This document shows, in pieces, positions 1-6,874 of a stretch of DNA of 16,411 bases. Source of the stretch: CAYURR01 sp964446745 (GTDB lineage Bacteria; Bacillota; Clostridia; Lachnospirales; WQUN01); contig CAYURR010000053.1 of assembly GCA_964446745.1 (NCBI GenBank), positions 1 to 16,411 on the forward strand. The letters run 5' to 3'. Below the pieces are notes generated by a model. That model did no database searches and was not told the DNA's origin. It worked only from the letters and a program-made list of their open reading frames with translations. The translations under genes were made by a program, and so were the position numbers. The stretch's first letter is position 1. The number at the start of each line of letters is the position of its first letter.

Positions 1-47
1 GGCTTGCGGATGTGGCGCGAAAGCGCTTGGAATGGGTGTATGCATGA
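1..47 (+). CDS. 3' end of an unidentified gene upstream of rimM (partial)
   Basis: Reading frame 3 is open from the window edge and ends in TGA at 45-47, giving the tail LADVARKRLEWVYA. Its stop overlaps the rimM ATG as ATGA, the usual arrangement of translationally coupled genes, which is the main reason to think it is real. In Firmicutes the gene before rimM is often a small KH-domain RNA-binding protein (KhpA) or YlqD, but 14 residues are too few to assign it. Confidence 0.45.
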   Translation, partial: LADVARKRLEWVYA

Positions 48-568
48 CAGAACAAAACACAGAAGATTTTTTTATTTTAGGCAAGATTGTAAACAAACAG
101 GGATTGCGCGGGGATGTGCGTATATTACCGGATACGGACGATATCGGGCAGTTTTCTGAGATCAAAAGGCTATGGATCGGATCTGATATAAAAGGCGCTA
201 AGCCGGTCGCATATAATATCGAGCGTGTGCGCTATCACCGCAATCTTGTTATCGTAAAGTTCAAGGGTGTAGACGACGCAAACGCGGCCGAAGCCATGAG
301 GGGTAAGATAGTCTGCTTTGCGCATGATGAGAAGGCGCCGCTTTCGGCGGATGAATATTACTTCAAAGACCTGGTCGGCATGGATGTGGAGACCACAGAC
401 GGTGAACGTTTAGGAAAGATCACAGATATCACACGTACAGGCGCAAACGATGTGTATACAGTCGCCGATGGTCTCATGATACCTGCGATAAAGCAATGCA
501 TAAAATCCGTGGACATCGCGGAGCGACGCATGATAGTGGAATTACTGGAGGGGCTTAGGGAACTGTGA
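44..568 (+). CDS. rimM: Ribosome maturation factor RimM
   Basis: RimM binds ribosomal protein S19 and assists maturation of the 30S head and 16S rRNA processing in the cytoplasm. The 174-residue product has the family's two-part structure. The N-terminal beta-barrel begins FFILGKIVNKQGLRGDVRI, and the C-terminal PRC-barrel half includes YYFKDLVGMDV, the GANDVYTV motif and the final IVELLEGL. Length is normal for the family. I chose the ATG at 44 over the in-frame ATG at 32 because it overlaps the upstream stop (ATGA) and has a GGAATGGG purine run 7 nt before it; nothing resembling a ribosome binding site precedes 32. Its stop overlaps the GTG start of trmD by 4 nt (GTGA). The rimM-trmD pair is a classic conserved neighbourhood. 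Confidence 0.96.
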   Translation: MTEQNTEDFFILGKIVNKQGLRGDVRILPDTDDIGQFSEIKRLWIGSDIKGAKPVAYNIERVRYHRNLVIVKFKGVDDANAAEAMRGKIVCFAHDEKAPLSADEYYFKDLVGMDVETTDGERLGKITDITRTGANDVYTVADGLMIPAIKQCIKSVDIAERRMIVELLEGLREL

Positions 569-1245
569 GATTTATAGTGATGACGCTGTTTCCAGAGATA
601 GTATACGGATCGATGAATTACAGCATCTTCGGCAGGGCGATGGAAAACGGTATAGTATCGCTCGAATGTGTAAATATCAGGGATTTTGCATATAACAAGC
701 ATAAATCCGTCGACGACGAGCCATACGGCGGCGGTGTGGGCATGGTAATGAAACCCGAGCCCATATATGAAGCGTATTCGGATATAAAAAAACGCGTTAA
801 GGACGGCACACGTTGTGTGTTTATGTCTCCAGCGGGCAAGGTGTTTAATCAACAGATCGCGCAGGAGCTTTCACAAGAGGAAGATATTATTCTACTTTGT
901 GGGCATTATGAGGGGATAGACCAACGCGTGATAGATGAGATAGTGACCGACGAGATATCGATCGGGGACTATATACTCACGGGTGGTGAGCTCGCCGCGA
1001 TGACCGTGATGGATGCGGTATCGAGGCTCATCCCGGGGGTGTTGGGCAAGCAGGAGTCGTTTATGACCGAGAGCTTTTCCGATAACTTGCTCGAATATCC
1101 GCAATATACACGCCCACGTGTATTTATGGGTAAAGAGGTGCCCGAGGTGCTGCTATCGGGACATCATGAAAATATCCGCAAGTGGCGGCATCAAGAATCC
1201 GTTCGTATAACGAACGAAAAGAGACCGGAAATGGGGATTAAATAG
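565..1245 (+). CDS. trmD: tRNA (guanine-37-N1)-methyltransferase TrmD
   Basis: TrmD uses S-adenosylmethionine to methylate G37 next to the anticodon, which prevents +1 frameshifting. The 226-residue SPOUT protein starts MRFIVMTLFPE. It carries the GGGVGM loop (about 55-60), MSPAG (87-91), GHYEG (113-117), the trefoil-knot segment SIGDYILTGGE (132-142), RLIPGVLG (154-161) and YPQYTRP (178-184). The start is GTG, overlapping the rimM stop, with a GGAGGGG run about a dozen bases upstream inside rimM. The position matching catalytic Asp169 of the E. coli enzyme aligns by eye with Glu169 (MTESF), while Arg154 is kept. The usual next gene, rplS, is absent; an ACT-domain gene follows after 3 nt. Confidence 0.97.
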   Translation: MRFIVMTLFPEIVYGSMNYSIFGRAMENGIVSLECVNIRDFAYNKHKSVDDEPYGGGVGMVMKPEPIYEAYSDIKKRVKDGTRCVFMSPAGKVFNQQIAQELSQEEDIILLCGHYEGIDQRVIDEIVTDEISIGDYILTGGELAAMTVMDAVSRLIPGVLGKQESFMTESFSDNLLEYPQYTRPRVFMGKEVPEVLLSGHHENIRKWRHQESVRITNEKRPEMGIK

Positions 1246-1248
1246 TTT

Positions 1249-1518
1249 ATGAAGGGAATAATTACAGTATTAGGCAATGACTCCGTAGGTATCATTGCAA
1301 AGGTATGTACATACTTATCGGAAACAGGCATCAATATCTTAGACATCTCACAAACAATCGTATCGGGATATTTTCATATGATGATGATAGTGGACATGAC
1401 CAACTCAAAGCAGCGCTTCGAGGACGTGGCGGAGCACATGCGCGTTTTGGGCAGGGATATCGGCGTAGACATCAAGTTGCAGCATGAGGATATTTTTAAC
1501 GCAATGCATCGAGTTTAA
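1249..1518 (+). CDS. Small ACT-domain protein, UPF0237 family
   Basis: The 89-residue protein is essentially one ACT domain. It opens MKGIITVLGNDSVGIIAKV, followed by the helix-strand unit around GINILDISQT (27-36) and a central strand YFHMMMIVDM. ACT domains usually bind a small ligand, often an amino acid, and act as dimeric sensors. The UPF0237 type stands alone and has no established ligand. No enzyme domain, signal peptide or membrane segment is present. It lies 3 nt after trmD and 16 nt before a UPF0210 gene. ACT/UPF0210 adjacency recurs in many Firmicutes and some archaea, so I infer that it regulates or partners UPF0210. The family call is firm; the function is not known. Confidence 0.9.
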   Translation: MKGIITVLGNDSVGIIAKVCTYLSETGINILDISQTIVSGYFHMMMIVDMTNSKQRFEDVAEHMRVLGRDIGVDIKLQHEDIFNAMHRV

Positions 1519-1520
1519 TT

Positions 1521-1527
1521 AAAGGGG
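1521..1527 (+). promoter_or_regulatory. Ribosome binding site fixing the TTG start of the UPF0210 gene
   Basis: AAAGGGG lies 7 nt before the TTG at 1535. No ATG lies nearby with comparable spacing; the next in-frame ATG, near 1571, has no such site. This supports translation from TTG. Confidence 0.7.
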
Positions 1528-1534
1528 AATAATC

Positions 1535-2893
1535 TTGATTTCACATAGAGAGGTTTTAGAAACAAATAACATGATCGCGGAAGCGAATCTGGATGTGCGT
1601 ACGATTACGATGGGCATCAGCCTACTGGATTGTGCGGATGAGGATATCGACCGCTTCAATGAACGGATATATGAAAAGATAACGCAGAGCGCAAAGGATT
1701 TGGTCAAGACCGGTGAAGAGATCGAGAAGCAGTTTGGCATCCCGATCGTGAATAAGCGTATATCGGTTACACCGATCGCTATCGCCGCTGCGGGCTGCAG
1801 GGCAGATTCATATGTAAAGACTGCTGAGACATTGGACAAGGCCGCAAAGGCTGTCGGCGTAAACTTCATCGGTGGTTTTTCGGCATTGATACAGAAGGGC
1901 AGCACAGCGTCGGATAAGGTGCTCACGGATTCGATTGCTGAGGCGTTGTCTGTAACTGAACGCGTATGCTCATCCGTAAACGTCGCCACATCACGCAGCG
2001 GTATCAACATGAACGCAGTAAGACGCATGGGTCGCATCATCAAGGATATGGCTAAGCGTACCGCATATGCGGATTCTCTGGCTTGCGCAAAATTTGTAGT
2101 GTTTTGTAACGCTGTTGAGGATAACCCGTTTATGGCCGGTGCGTTTCATGGCGTAGGTGAGCGTGACTTGGTTATAAATGTAGGGGTCAGCGGCCCCGGT
2201 GTCATAAAGCGTGCGCTAGAGGAGGTCAAGGGAGCGGATTTTGAAACCCTCTGCGAGACTATAAAAAAGACCGCGTTCAAGATCACACGCGTAGGCCAGC
2301 TGGTCGCGCAGGAGGCATCCAAGCGTTTGAATGTGCCGTTTGGCAGTATCGACCTGTCGCTCGCGCCGACACCGGCGGTAGGGGATTCGATCGCGGAGAT
2401 ATTGCAGGAGATGGGTCTTGAACAAGCGGGTGCACCGGGCTCGACCGCAGCGGTCGCTATCTTGAACGACAACGTAAAGAAAGGCGGTGTCATGGCCTCG
2501 TCATATGTTGGAGGTCTGAGTGGTGCGTTTATACCCGTGAGCGAGGATCATGCCATGATAGAGGCCGCGGTCTGCGGCGCGCTCACACTCGAGAAGCTCG
2601 AGGCGATGACATGCGTCTGCTCGGTGGGCCTTGATATGGTAGCGATACCGGGGGATACACCCGACGAGACCATCAGCGGCATCATTGCCGATGAAATGGC
2701 TATCGGCATGATCAATCAAAAGACCACTGCCGTACGTATCATCCCTGTTTACGGCAAGACGGTTGGGCAGACAGCGGAGTTCGGAGGGCTCTTGGGCACC
2801 GCTCCGATAATGGATGTAAACAAGTTCTCTTGCAAGGCATTCATCGATCGTGGCGGACGTGTTCCAGCGCCTATACATAGCTTGAAGAATTGA
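1535..2893 (+). CDS. UPF0210 / DUF711 'PFL family' protein
   Basis: A 452-residue soluble protein of the UPF0210 (DUF711) family, close to full family length. Recognisable blocks are VRTITMGISLLDC near the N-terminus, SVTPIAIAAAGCRADSYV (78-94), GGFSALIQKG (113-122), NPFMAGAFHG (197-206), NVGVSGPGV (215-223), FGSIDLSLAPTPAVGDSI and a C-terminal FGGLLG. The 'PFL' label reflects structural resemblance to pyruvate formate-lyase-like barrels. I see no C-terminal glycyl-radical motif, so PFL activity should not be inferred. No biochemical function is established that I know of. Translation most likely begins at TTG. The gene is paired with the ACT protein upstream; a transporter-like gene follows 16 nt later. 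A likely but unproven reading is an enzyme controlled by the ACT sensor. Confidence 0.92.
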   Translation: MISHREVLETNNMIAEANLDVRTITMGISLLDCADEDIDRFNERIYEKITQSAKDLVKTGEEIEKQFGIPIVNKRISVTPIAIAAAGCRADSYVKTAETLDKAAKAVGVNFIGGFSALIQKGSTASDKVLTDSIAEALSVTERVCSSVNVATSRSGINMNAVRRMGRIIKDMAKRTAYADSLACAKFVVFCNAVEDNPFMAGAFHGVGERDLVINVGVSGPGVIKRALEEVKGADFETLCETIKKTAFKITRVGQLVAQEASKRLNVPFGSIDLSLAPTPAVGDSIAEILQEMGLEQAGAPGSTAAVAILNDNVKKGGVMASSYVGGLSGAFIPVSEDHAMIEAAVCGALTLEKLEAMTCVCSVGLDMVAIPGDTPDETISGIIADEMAIGMINQKTTAVRIIPVYGKTVGQTAEFGGLLGTAPIMDVNKFSCKAFIDRGGRVPAPIHSLKN

Positions 2894-2897
2894 TTTT

Positions 2898-2902
2898 GGA
2901 GG
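2898..2902 (+). promoter_or_regulatory. Ribosome binding site deciding the start of the AI-2E family gene
   Basis: GGAGG ends only 1 nt before the ATG at 2904 but 7 nt before the in-frame ATG at 2910. Normal Shine-Dalgarno spacing selects 2910. Confidence 0.75.
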
Positions 2903-2909
2903 CATGCGG

Positions 2910-4166
2910 ATGAAGTTGCCATGGGATAGGCAATACATTAAGATTGGGTTTCATGTAGTTGTGACGGCTTTGGCAATATACGCTTCGATACTCGCGTTGA
3001 ACGGGTTGATATTCCTGTTCTCGGGTTTTCCGGTTATTTATAACATGATAACAAGGTTCCTCGCGCGTGTTCTGGACGTATTCTCGCCGCTCATTATCGC
3101 GCTTGTGATCGCTTATGTATTCGATCCTGTGGTAGACTTTTTCCAGATACGCTATGAGCGTTTTAGTAGAAAACACTCAAAGAAACATATCAAAACAACG
3201 TACAAGCACCGTACGGCGGGCACATTGCTCACATACCTGACGGTGCTTGTTGTGATTGCGGCTATTATTTTGCTGCTCGCGCTGTCGTTCGGACTCAAGT
3301 TCAACAGAGACTATACAAAGACTGCCAAGTTGATGTTCGATTCCGTGCGTAACAACTTTTCGGAGAGATATGCTTCGTGGCAGGTACGTCTTGAGGAGCT
3401 CGGGGTTCTTGTTTACCTTTCAAAATATATCTCGACTGTGATGGGCAGCCTCGCGGACGGTATGCAGAATGGCCTGGGAAGCTTCATTGGCAACATCACA
3501 CATATAGGCAGAGGCATCATTAACGTACTGTTGGGTACGATTCTCGCGTTTTATATACTGTCGTCAAAGGCGTTCGTAATAAAAAAGACAGTGGAGTTGT
3601 CAAAGCTGTTTCTACCTAAAAGGGCGTATCGTACGTTACGTGCTATCGTGTTGGATATTCATGGCGTCGTATCGGGATATCTGCGCGGACAGATCACAGA
3701 TGCTGTTATCATGGCTACATTAATTACTGTCTATCTAACATTGATAGGTGTGGACTTCGCACCATTTATAGGTATTTTCTCTGGATTTTCGAACCTCGTG
3801 CCGTTTTTCGGTGCATTGATAGGATTTGTATTGGCTGTCATAGCGGCGCTTTTAAGCGGTGACCCGTCAAAAGCCGTGCTTGCGGCGATAGGGATCATCG
3901 CACTTCAACAATTAGACGCGTACTTCATCATCCCGCGCGTGGTGGGCAAAAAGGTCGAGATCAGCCCGTTTCTTGTGCTGCTGTCACTATCAGTAGGCGC
4001 TGCGTTATTTGGATTCTGGGGTATGCTGTTTGCGGTGCCGCTCTGCGGCGTATTGAAGATTTTTATGGGTAAGTTTATTGATTATATAAGGAGGAAACGT
4101 TATGCACAAACAGATGCTCACATGCGGGGAAAACCTTCGCTGGAGGATGCGTCGAACCCAGGGTGA
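2910..4166 (+). CDS. AI-2E family transporter / YtvI-like integral membrane protein
   Basis: A polytopic membrane protein of about 418 residues in the AI-2 exporter-like superfamily (TqsA/PerM/YtvI). Members export small molecules or ions; the substrate here cannot be read from sequence. Hydrophobic segments are visible near residues 13-38 and 58-72, in the stretch after KHRTAGTLLTYL, around GRGIINVLLGTILAFYIL, and as a cluster in the C-terminal half. Family-typical features include VPFFGALIGF, QQLDAYFIIPRVVGKKVEISP and FGFWGMLFAVPL. A basic, hydrophilic segment (RKHSKKHIKTTYKH) separates the N-terminal helices from the core. The 3' end is odd: the last 22 codons, including the stop, lie inside the following beta-mannosidase gene, and that tail (QTDAHMRGKPSLEDASNPG) is not family-like. 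The original stop may therefore have been lost. Confidence 0.9.
   Translation: MKLPWDRQYIKIGFHVVVTALAIYASILALNGLIFLFSGFPVIYNMITRFLARVLDVFSPLIIALVIAYVFDPVVDFFQIRYERFSRKHSKKHIKTTYKHRTAGTLLTYLTVLVVIAAIILLLALSFGLKFNRDYTKTAKLMFDSVRNNFSERYASWQVRLEELGVLVYLSKYISTVMGSLADGMQNGLGSFIGNITHIGRGIINVLLGTILAFYILSSKAFVIKKTVELSKLFLPKRAYRTLRAIVLDIHGVVSGYLRGQITDAVIMATLITVYLTLIGVDFAPFIGIFSGFSNLVPFFGALIGFVLAVIAALLSGDPSKAVLAAIGIIALQQLDAYFIIPRVVGKKVEISPFLVLLSLSVGAALFGFWGMLFAVPLCGVLKIFMGKFIDYIRRKRYAQTDAHMRGKPSLEDASNPG
4089..4094 (+). promoter_or_regulatory. Strong ribosome binding site inside the AI-2E gene for beta-mannosidase
   Basis: AGGAGG lies 7 nt before the ATG at 4102, in a different reading frame but within the 3' coding region of the upstream gene. 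It supports 4102 as the mannosidase start despite the 65-nt overlap. Confidence 0.8.
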
Positions 4167-6672
4167 GGAATGGTTGGATGCCGTTGTACCGGGTTCTGTC
4201 TATGCGGACTTGCTACGACATGGCAAAATGGAGGACCCATTTTGGCGCGACAACGAGCTGAAAGCGTTTGAATTGATTAAAGAGGACTACACATATGAAT
4301 GTGTTTTTACTGCGGATGACGAGCTGTTCGAATGTGACGGGGTAAGGATTGTATTTGAAGGGCTCGATACGATTAGCGAAATATATTTAAACGGAAAGCT
4401 GGTAATGAAGACCAACAACATGCATTGTAAGTATGAGATGACTATTAAAGACATGCTTGAGCGTGGCGAGAACACGCTGCGTATTGACTTTACCTCGCCG
4501 ATAGACTACATACTCGGCATGGATAAAAAGCTTCCGGGCTGGGCATCTTCGGATGCAACACCGGGCTTCCAACACATACGTAAGGCGCACTGCATGTTTG
4601 GATGGGATTGGGGTCCACGGTTGCCTGACATGGGTATATGGCGGCCTTGTTATATACTGGGCATCACGAAGGCATATATAGACAGCGTACAGATTCATCA
4701 AATCCATGAAAACGGCTCTGTGACAATTGATTGTGTAACTTCATTTACGAGTCTATTACCAGGTAATCATATGCATACGCAAGGCGGTACGCTTGAAGGC
4801 TTAAATATTAGCGCGATACTCAAATCCCCTGATGATAAGCAGTACACGTCTGTTACTTCCGAAACCAATCCATGCATAAGCATAAAGGTAGACGATCCAC
4901 AACTATGGTGGCCGAACGGTATGGGCAAGCAGCCGTTGTATGAACTCAGCGTGTCGGTTTCTGAGCAAGGGAGCGGCGAGGTTTTGGATACATGGACCCG
5001 CCGCATCGGTCTGAGAACGCTCACAATCAAGAGGGAAAAGGACGAGTACGGCGAGAGCTTTTGCCATGTCGCAAATGGTGTGGATTTCTTCGCCATGGGT
5101 GCTGATTATATCCCCGAGGACAATATCCTCGCACGCGTAACACCGGAACGCACGCGTAAGCTGTTGGAGGACTGCGTACTCGCTAACTTTAACTGCATCC
5201 GCGTATGGGGCGGCGGTTACTATCCTGACGACTTCTTCTTTGATATATGCGACGAGCTCGGATTGGTAGTGTGGCAGGATTTCATGTTTGCGTGTGCGAT
5301 GTATGATCTTACACCCGAGTTCGAGATTAATATCAGTATGGAAGCCTATGACAACATAGTACGCTTGCGTCATCACGCGTCACTCGGTCTCTGGTGCGGC
5401 AATAACGAGATGGAGATGTTTCAGCAGATGTCGATGATGGCCGAACTCTCGACACCGCTGCGTATGATGATGGGACAGCCCACCGATAATCCGCTAGGCC
5501 CGCGTAGGCACTCACATATGGCCGATTACATTGTTATGTTTGAAAAGCTGCTGCCCGATGTTGTACGTTCCTGTGATCCACAGACATATTACTGGCCCGC
5601 GTCACCCTCGAGCGGCGGATCGTTTGATGCGCCAAACGATCCAAATCGCGGGGATGTGCATTACTGGGATGTCTGGCATGGCGAAAAGCCGTTTACAGAC
5701 TATAGAAACCATTATTTCCGCTATGCATCGGAATTCGGATTCCAGTCCTTCCCATGTATAGAGACCGTGGAGAGCTTTACATTGCCCGAGGATCGAAATA
5801 TCTTTTCGGCGGTAATGGAACGACATCAGCGCAACGCATCCGCAAATGGTAAGATATTAAACTATCTCTCACAGATGTATCTATATCCGTATGAGTTCGA
5901 AACGTTGTTATATGCATCACAATTACTGCAAGCTGACGCGATACGTTATGGCGTAGAGCATTGGCGCAGAAATAGGGGCCGTTGCATGGGTGCGGTGTAT
6001 TGGCAGCTAAACGACTGCTGGCCGGTAGCCTCGTGGGCATCGATCGATTACTTCGGACGATGGAAGGCATTGCACTACGCCGCAAAGCGTTTCTTCGCAC
6101 CGGTAATGATCTCGGCTTGTGAGGAGGGATTACTCACTCAGCGTGGCAACATCAATGCGTTTTTGGAGAAGCCGATCACGAAGAGTGTGCGCATCAGTGT
6201 CTCGAACGAAAGCGGGAATGCAGTCTTCGGAACAGTCATCGTATGCTTGCGTGATAATGATGCGAAAATCATCGAGGCGTACCGCGAGGATATAACTGTC
6301 GAACCACGTTCGTCTAAATGGCTTGATACGATCGAATACCCCGAAGCGGATACTGACAGACACTATGTGAGCTACGAGTTTGTATCAGCCGGTTGTGTGG
6401 TTTCGAGCGGTACAGTATTGTTTAGTGCTCCGAAGCACTTCAACTTCCAAAAGCCTACGTTTAACGTAGAGGTAAGTAGCGACAGCGTGACGGTGACATC
6501 GGATACCTATGCACGCTATGTTCAGATCATAACGGATGATCCGGACGCGGTCTTTGAAGATAATTTCTTTGACCTGAATGCAGACAGCCGTACAGTTAAA
6601 CTACTGCGCGGTAATAAAGCATTGGATGCCGGAAAGATACGTGTACGCTCGGTTTATGATATAGGTAGGTAA
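4102..6672 (+). CDS. Beta-mannosidase, glycoside hydrolase family 2 (cytoplasmic)
   Basis: A retaining exo-beta-mannosidase that would release mannose from the non-reducing end of beta-mannosides. The 856 residues follow GH2 order. A sugar-binding jelly-roll spans about 10-190, with VPGSVYADLL (29-38), DPFWRDNE (45-52) and FGWDWGPRLPDMGIWRP (166-182). An immunoglobulin-like domain follows (about 190-305), then a TIM barrel (about 310-660) and C-terminal beta domains. Barrel motifs are RVWGGGYYPDDFF, the acid/base Glu436 in WCGNNE and the nucleophile Glu544 in SEFGFQSFP; both catalytic residues are intact. NRGDVHYWDVWHG and a run of late tryptophans fit mannosidases better than beta-galactosidases. 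There is no signal peptide, so it should act on imported oligosaccharides. It is the last gene before a strong terminator. Substrate linkage is not readable from sequence. Confidence 0.93.
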   Translation: MHKQMLTCGENLRWRMRRTQGEEWLDAVVPGSVYADLLRHGKMEDPFWRDNELKAFELIKEDYTYECVFTADDELFECDGVRIVFEGLDTISEIYLNGKLVMKTNNMHCKYEMTIKDMLERGENTLRIDFTSPIDYILGMDKKLPGWASSDATPGFQHIRKAHCMFGWDWGPRLPDMGIWRPCYILGITKAYIDSVQIHQIHENGSVTIDCVTSFTSLLPGNHMHTQGGTLEGLNISAILKSPDDKQYTSVTSETNPCISIKVDDPQLWWPNGMGKQPLYELSVSVSEQGSGEVLDTWTRRIGLRTLTIKREKDEYGESFCHVANGVDFFAMGADYIPEDNILARVTPERTRKLLEDCVLANFNCIRVWGGGYYPDDFFFDICDELGLVVWQDFMFACAMYDLTPEFEINISMEAYDNIVRLRHHASLGLWCGNNEMEMFQQMSMMAELSTPLRMMMGQPTDNPLGPRRHSHMADYIVMFEKLLPDVVRSCDPQTYYWPASPSSGGSFDAPNDPNRGDVHYWDVWHGEKPFTDYRNHYFRYASEFGFQSFPCIETVESFTLPEDRNIFSAVMERHQRNASANGKILNYLSQMYLYPYEFETLLYASQLLQADAIRYGVEHWRRNRGRCMGAVYWQLNDCWPVASWASIDYFGRWKALHYAAKRFFAPVMISACEEGLLTQRGNINAFLEKPITKSVRISVSNESGNAVFGTVIVCLRDNDAKIIEAYREDITVEPRSSKWLDTIEYPEADTDRHYVSYEFVSAGCVVSSGTVLFSAPKHFNFQKPTFNVEVSSDSVTVTSDTYARYVQIITDDPDAVFEDNFFDLNADSRTVKLLRGNKALDAGKIRVRSVYDIGR

Positions 6673-6682
6673 GGATTCTTGA

Positions 6683-6731
6683 CCACGAATAGACGCGAAC
6701 CATCCCCGCGTCTGTCCGTGGCATTTTTTTT
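6683..6731 (+). terminator. Rho-independent terminator after beta-mannosidase
   Basis: The arms CCACG (6683-6687) and AGACGCG (6691-6697) pair with CGCGTCT (6707-6713) and CGTGG (6717-6721). A 3x3 internal mismatch separates the two helices, and the loop is 9 nt. Eight T residues follow at 6724-6731. It starts 10 nt after the mannosidase stop and closes the rimM-to-mannosidase unit. Confidence 0.93.
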
Positions 6732-6763
6732 GCCGCCTACGTATCTGCGGTTAATCCAATTAT

Positions 6764-6792
6764 TTGACTCATTCATTAGAAATGTCTATAAT
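6764..6792 (+). promoter_or_regulatory. Sigma-A promoter for the malic enzyme-pyrH cluster
   Basis: The -35 box TTGACT (6764-6769; consensus TTGACA) and a perfect -10 box TATAAT (6787-6792) are separated by exactly 17 bp. It sits just after the upstream terminator and points toward the malic enzyme. Transcription should begin near 6799, leaving a leader of roughly 75 nt. The other 6673-6874 sequence contains the terminator and a weak hairpin (AAGGTA 6827-6832 with TACCTT 6842-6847) but no recognisable gene or known riboswitch. Confidence 0.88.
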
Positions 6793-6874
6793 GATTTTAA
6801 CTGTAATTTTCTTACCAGCATGTACCAAGGTAGCTAGTTTATACCTTATAAAAGCCGAAGGGATGCCTGAATAA

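Noticed and set aside
32..43. Longer rimM start at ATG 32
   Set aside because: No ribosome binding site precedes it, and the ATG at 44 overlaps the upstream stop as ATGA.
1535..2893. Pyruvate formate-lyase activity suggested by the 'PFL family' label
   Set aside because: No C-terminal glycyl-radical motif and no adjacent activating radical SAM enzyme are visible; the label reflects fold similarity only.
2904..2909. AI-2E gene start at ATG 2904
   Set aside because: GGAGG would be only 1 nt away; the ATG at 2910 has normal spacing.
4040..4090. Internal promoter for the mannosidase near TTGAAG and TATAAG
   Set aside because: The spacing between the candidate boxes is well over 17-18 bp, so it does not form a sigma-A promoter.
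6793..6874. Riboswitch or T-box in the malic enzyme leader
   Set aside because: The leader is short and shows no T-box, specifier stem or recognisable aptamer pattern, only one weak inverted repeat.
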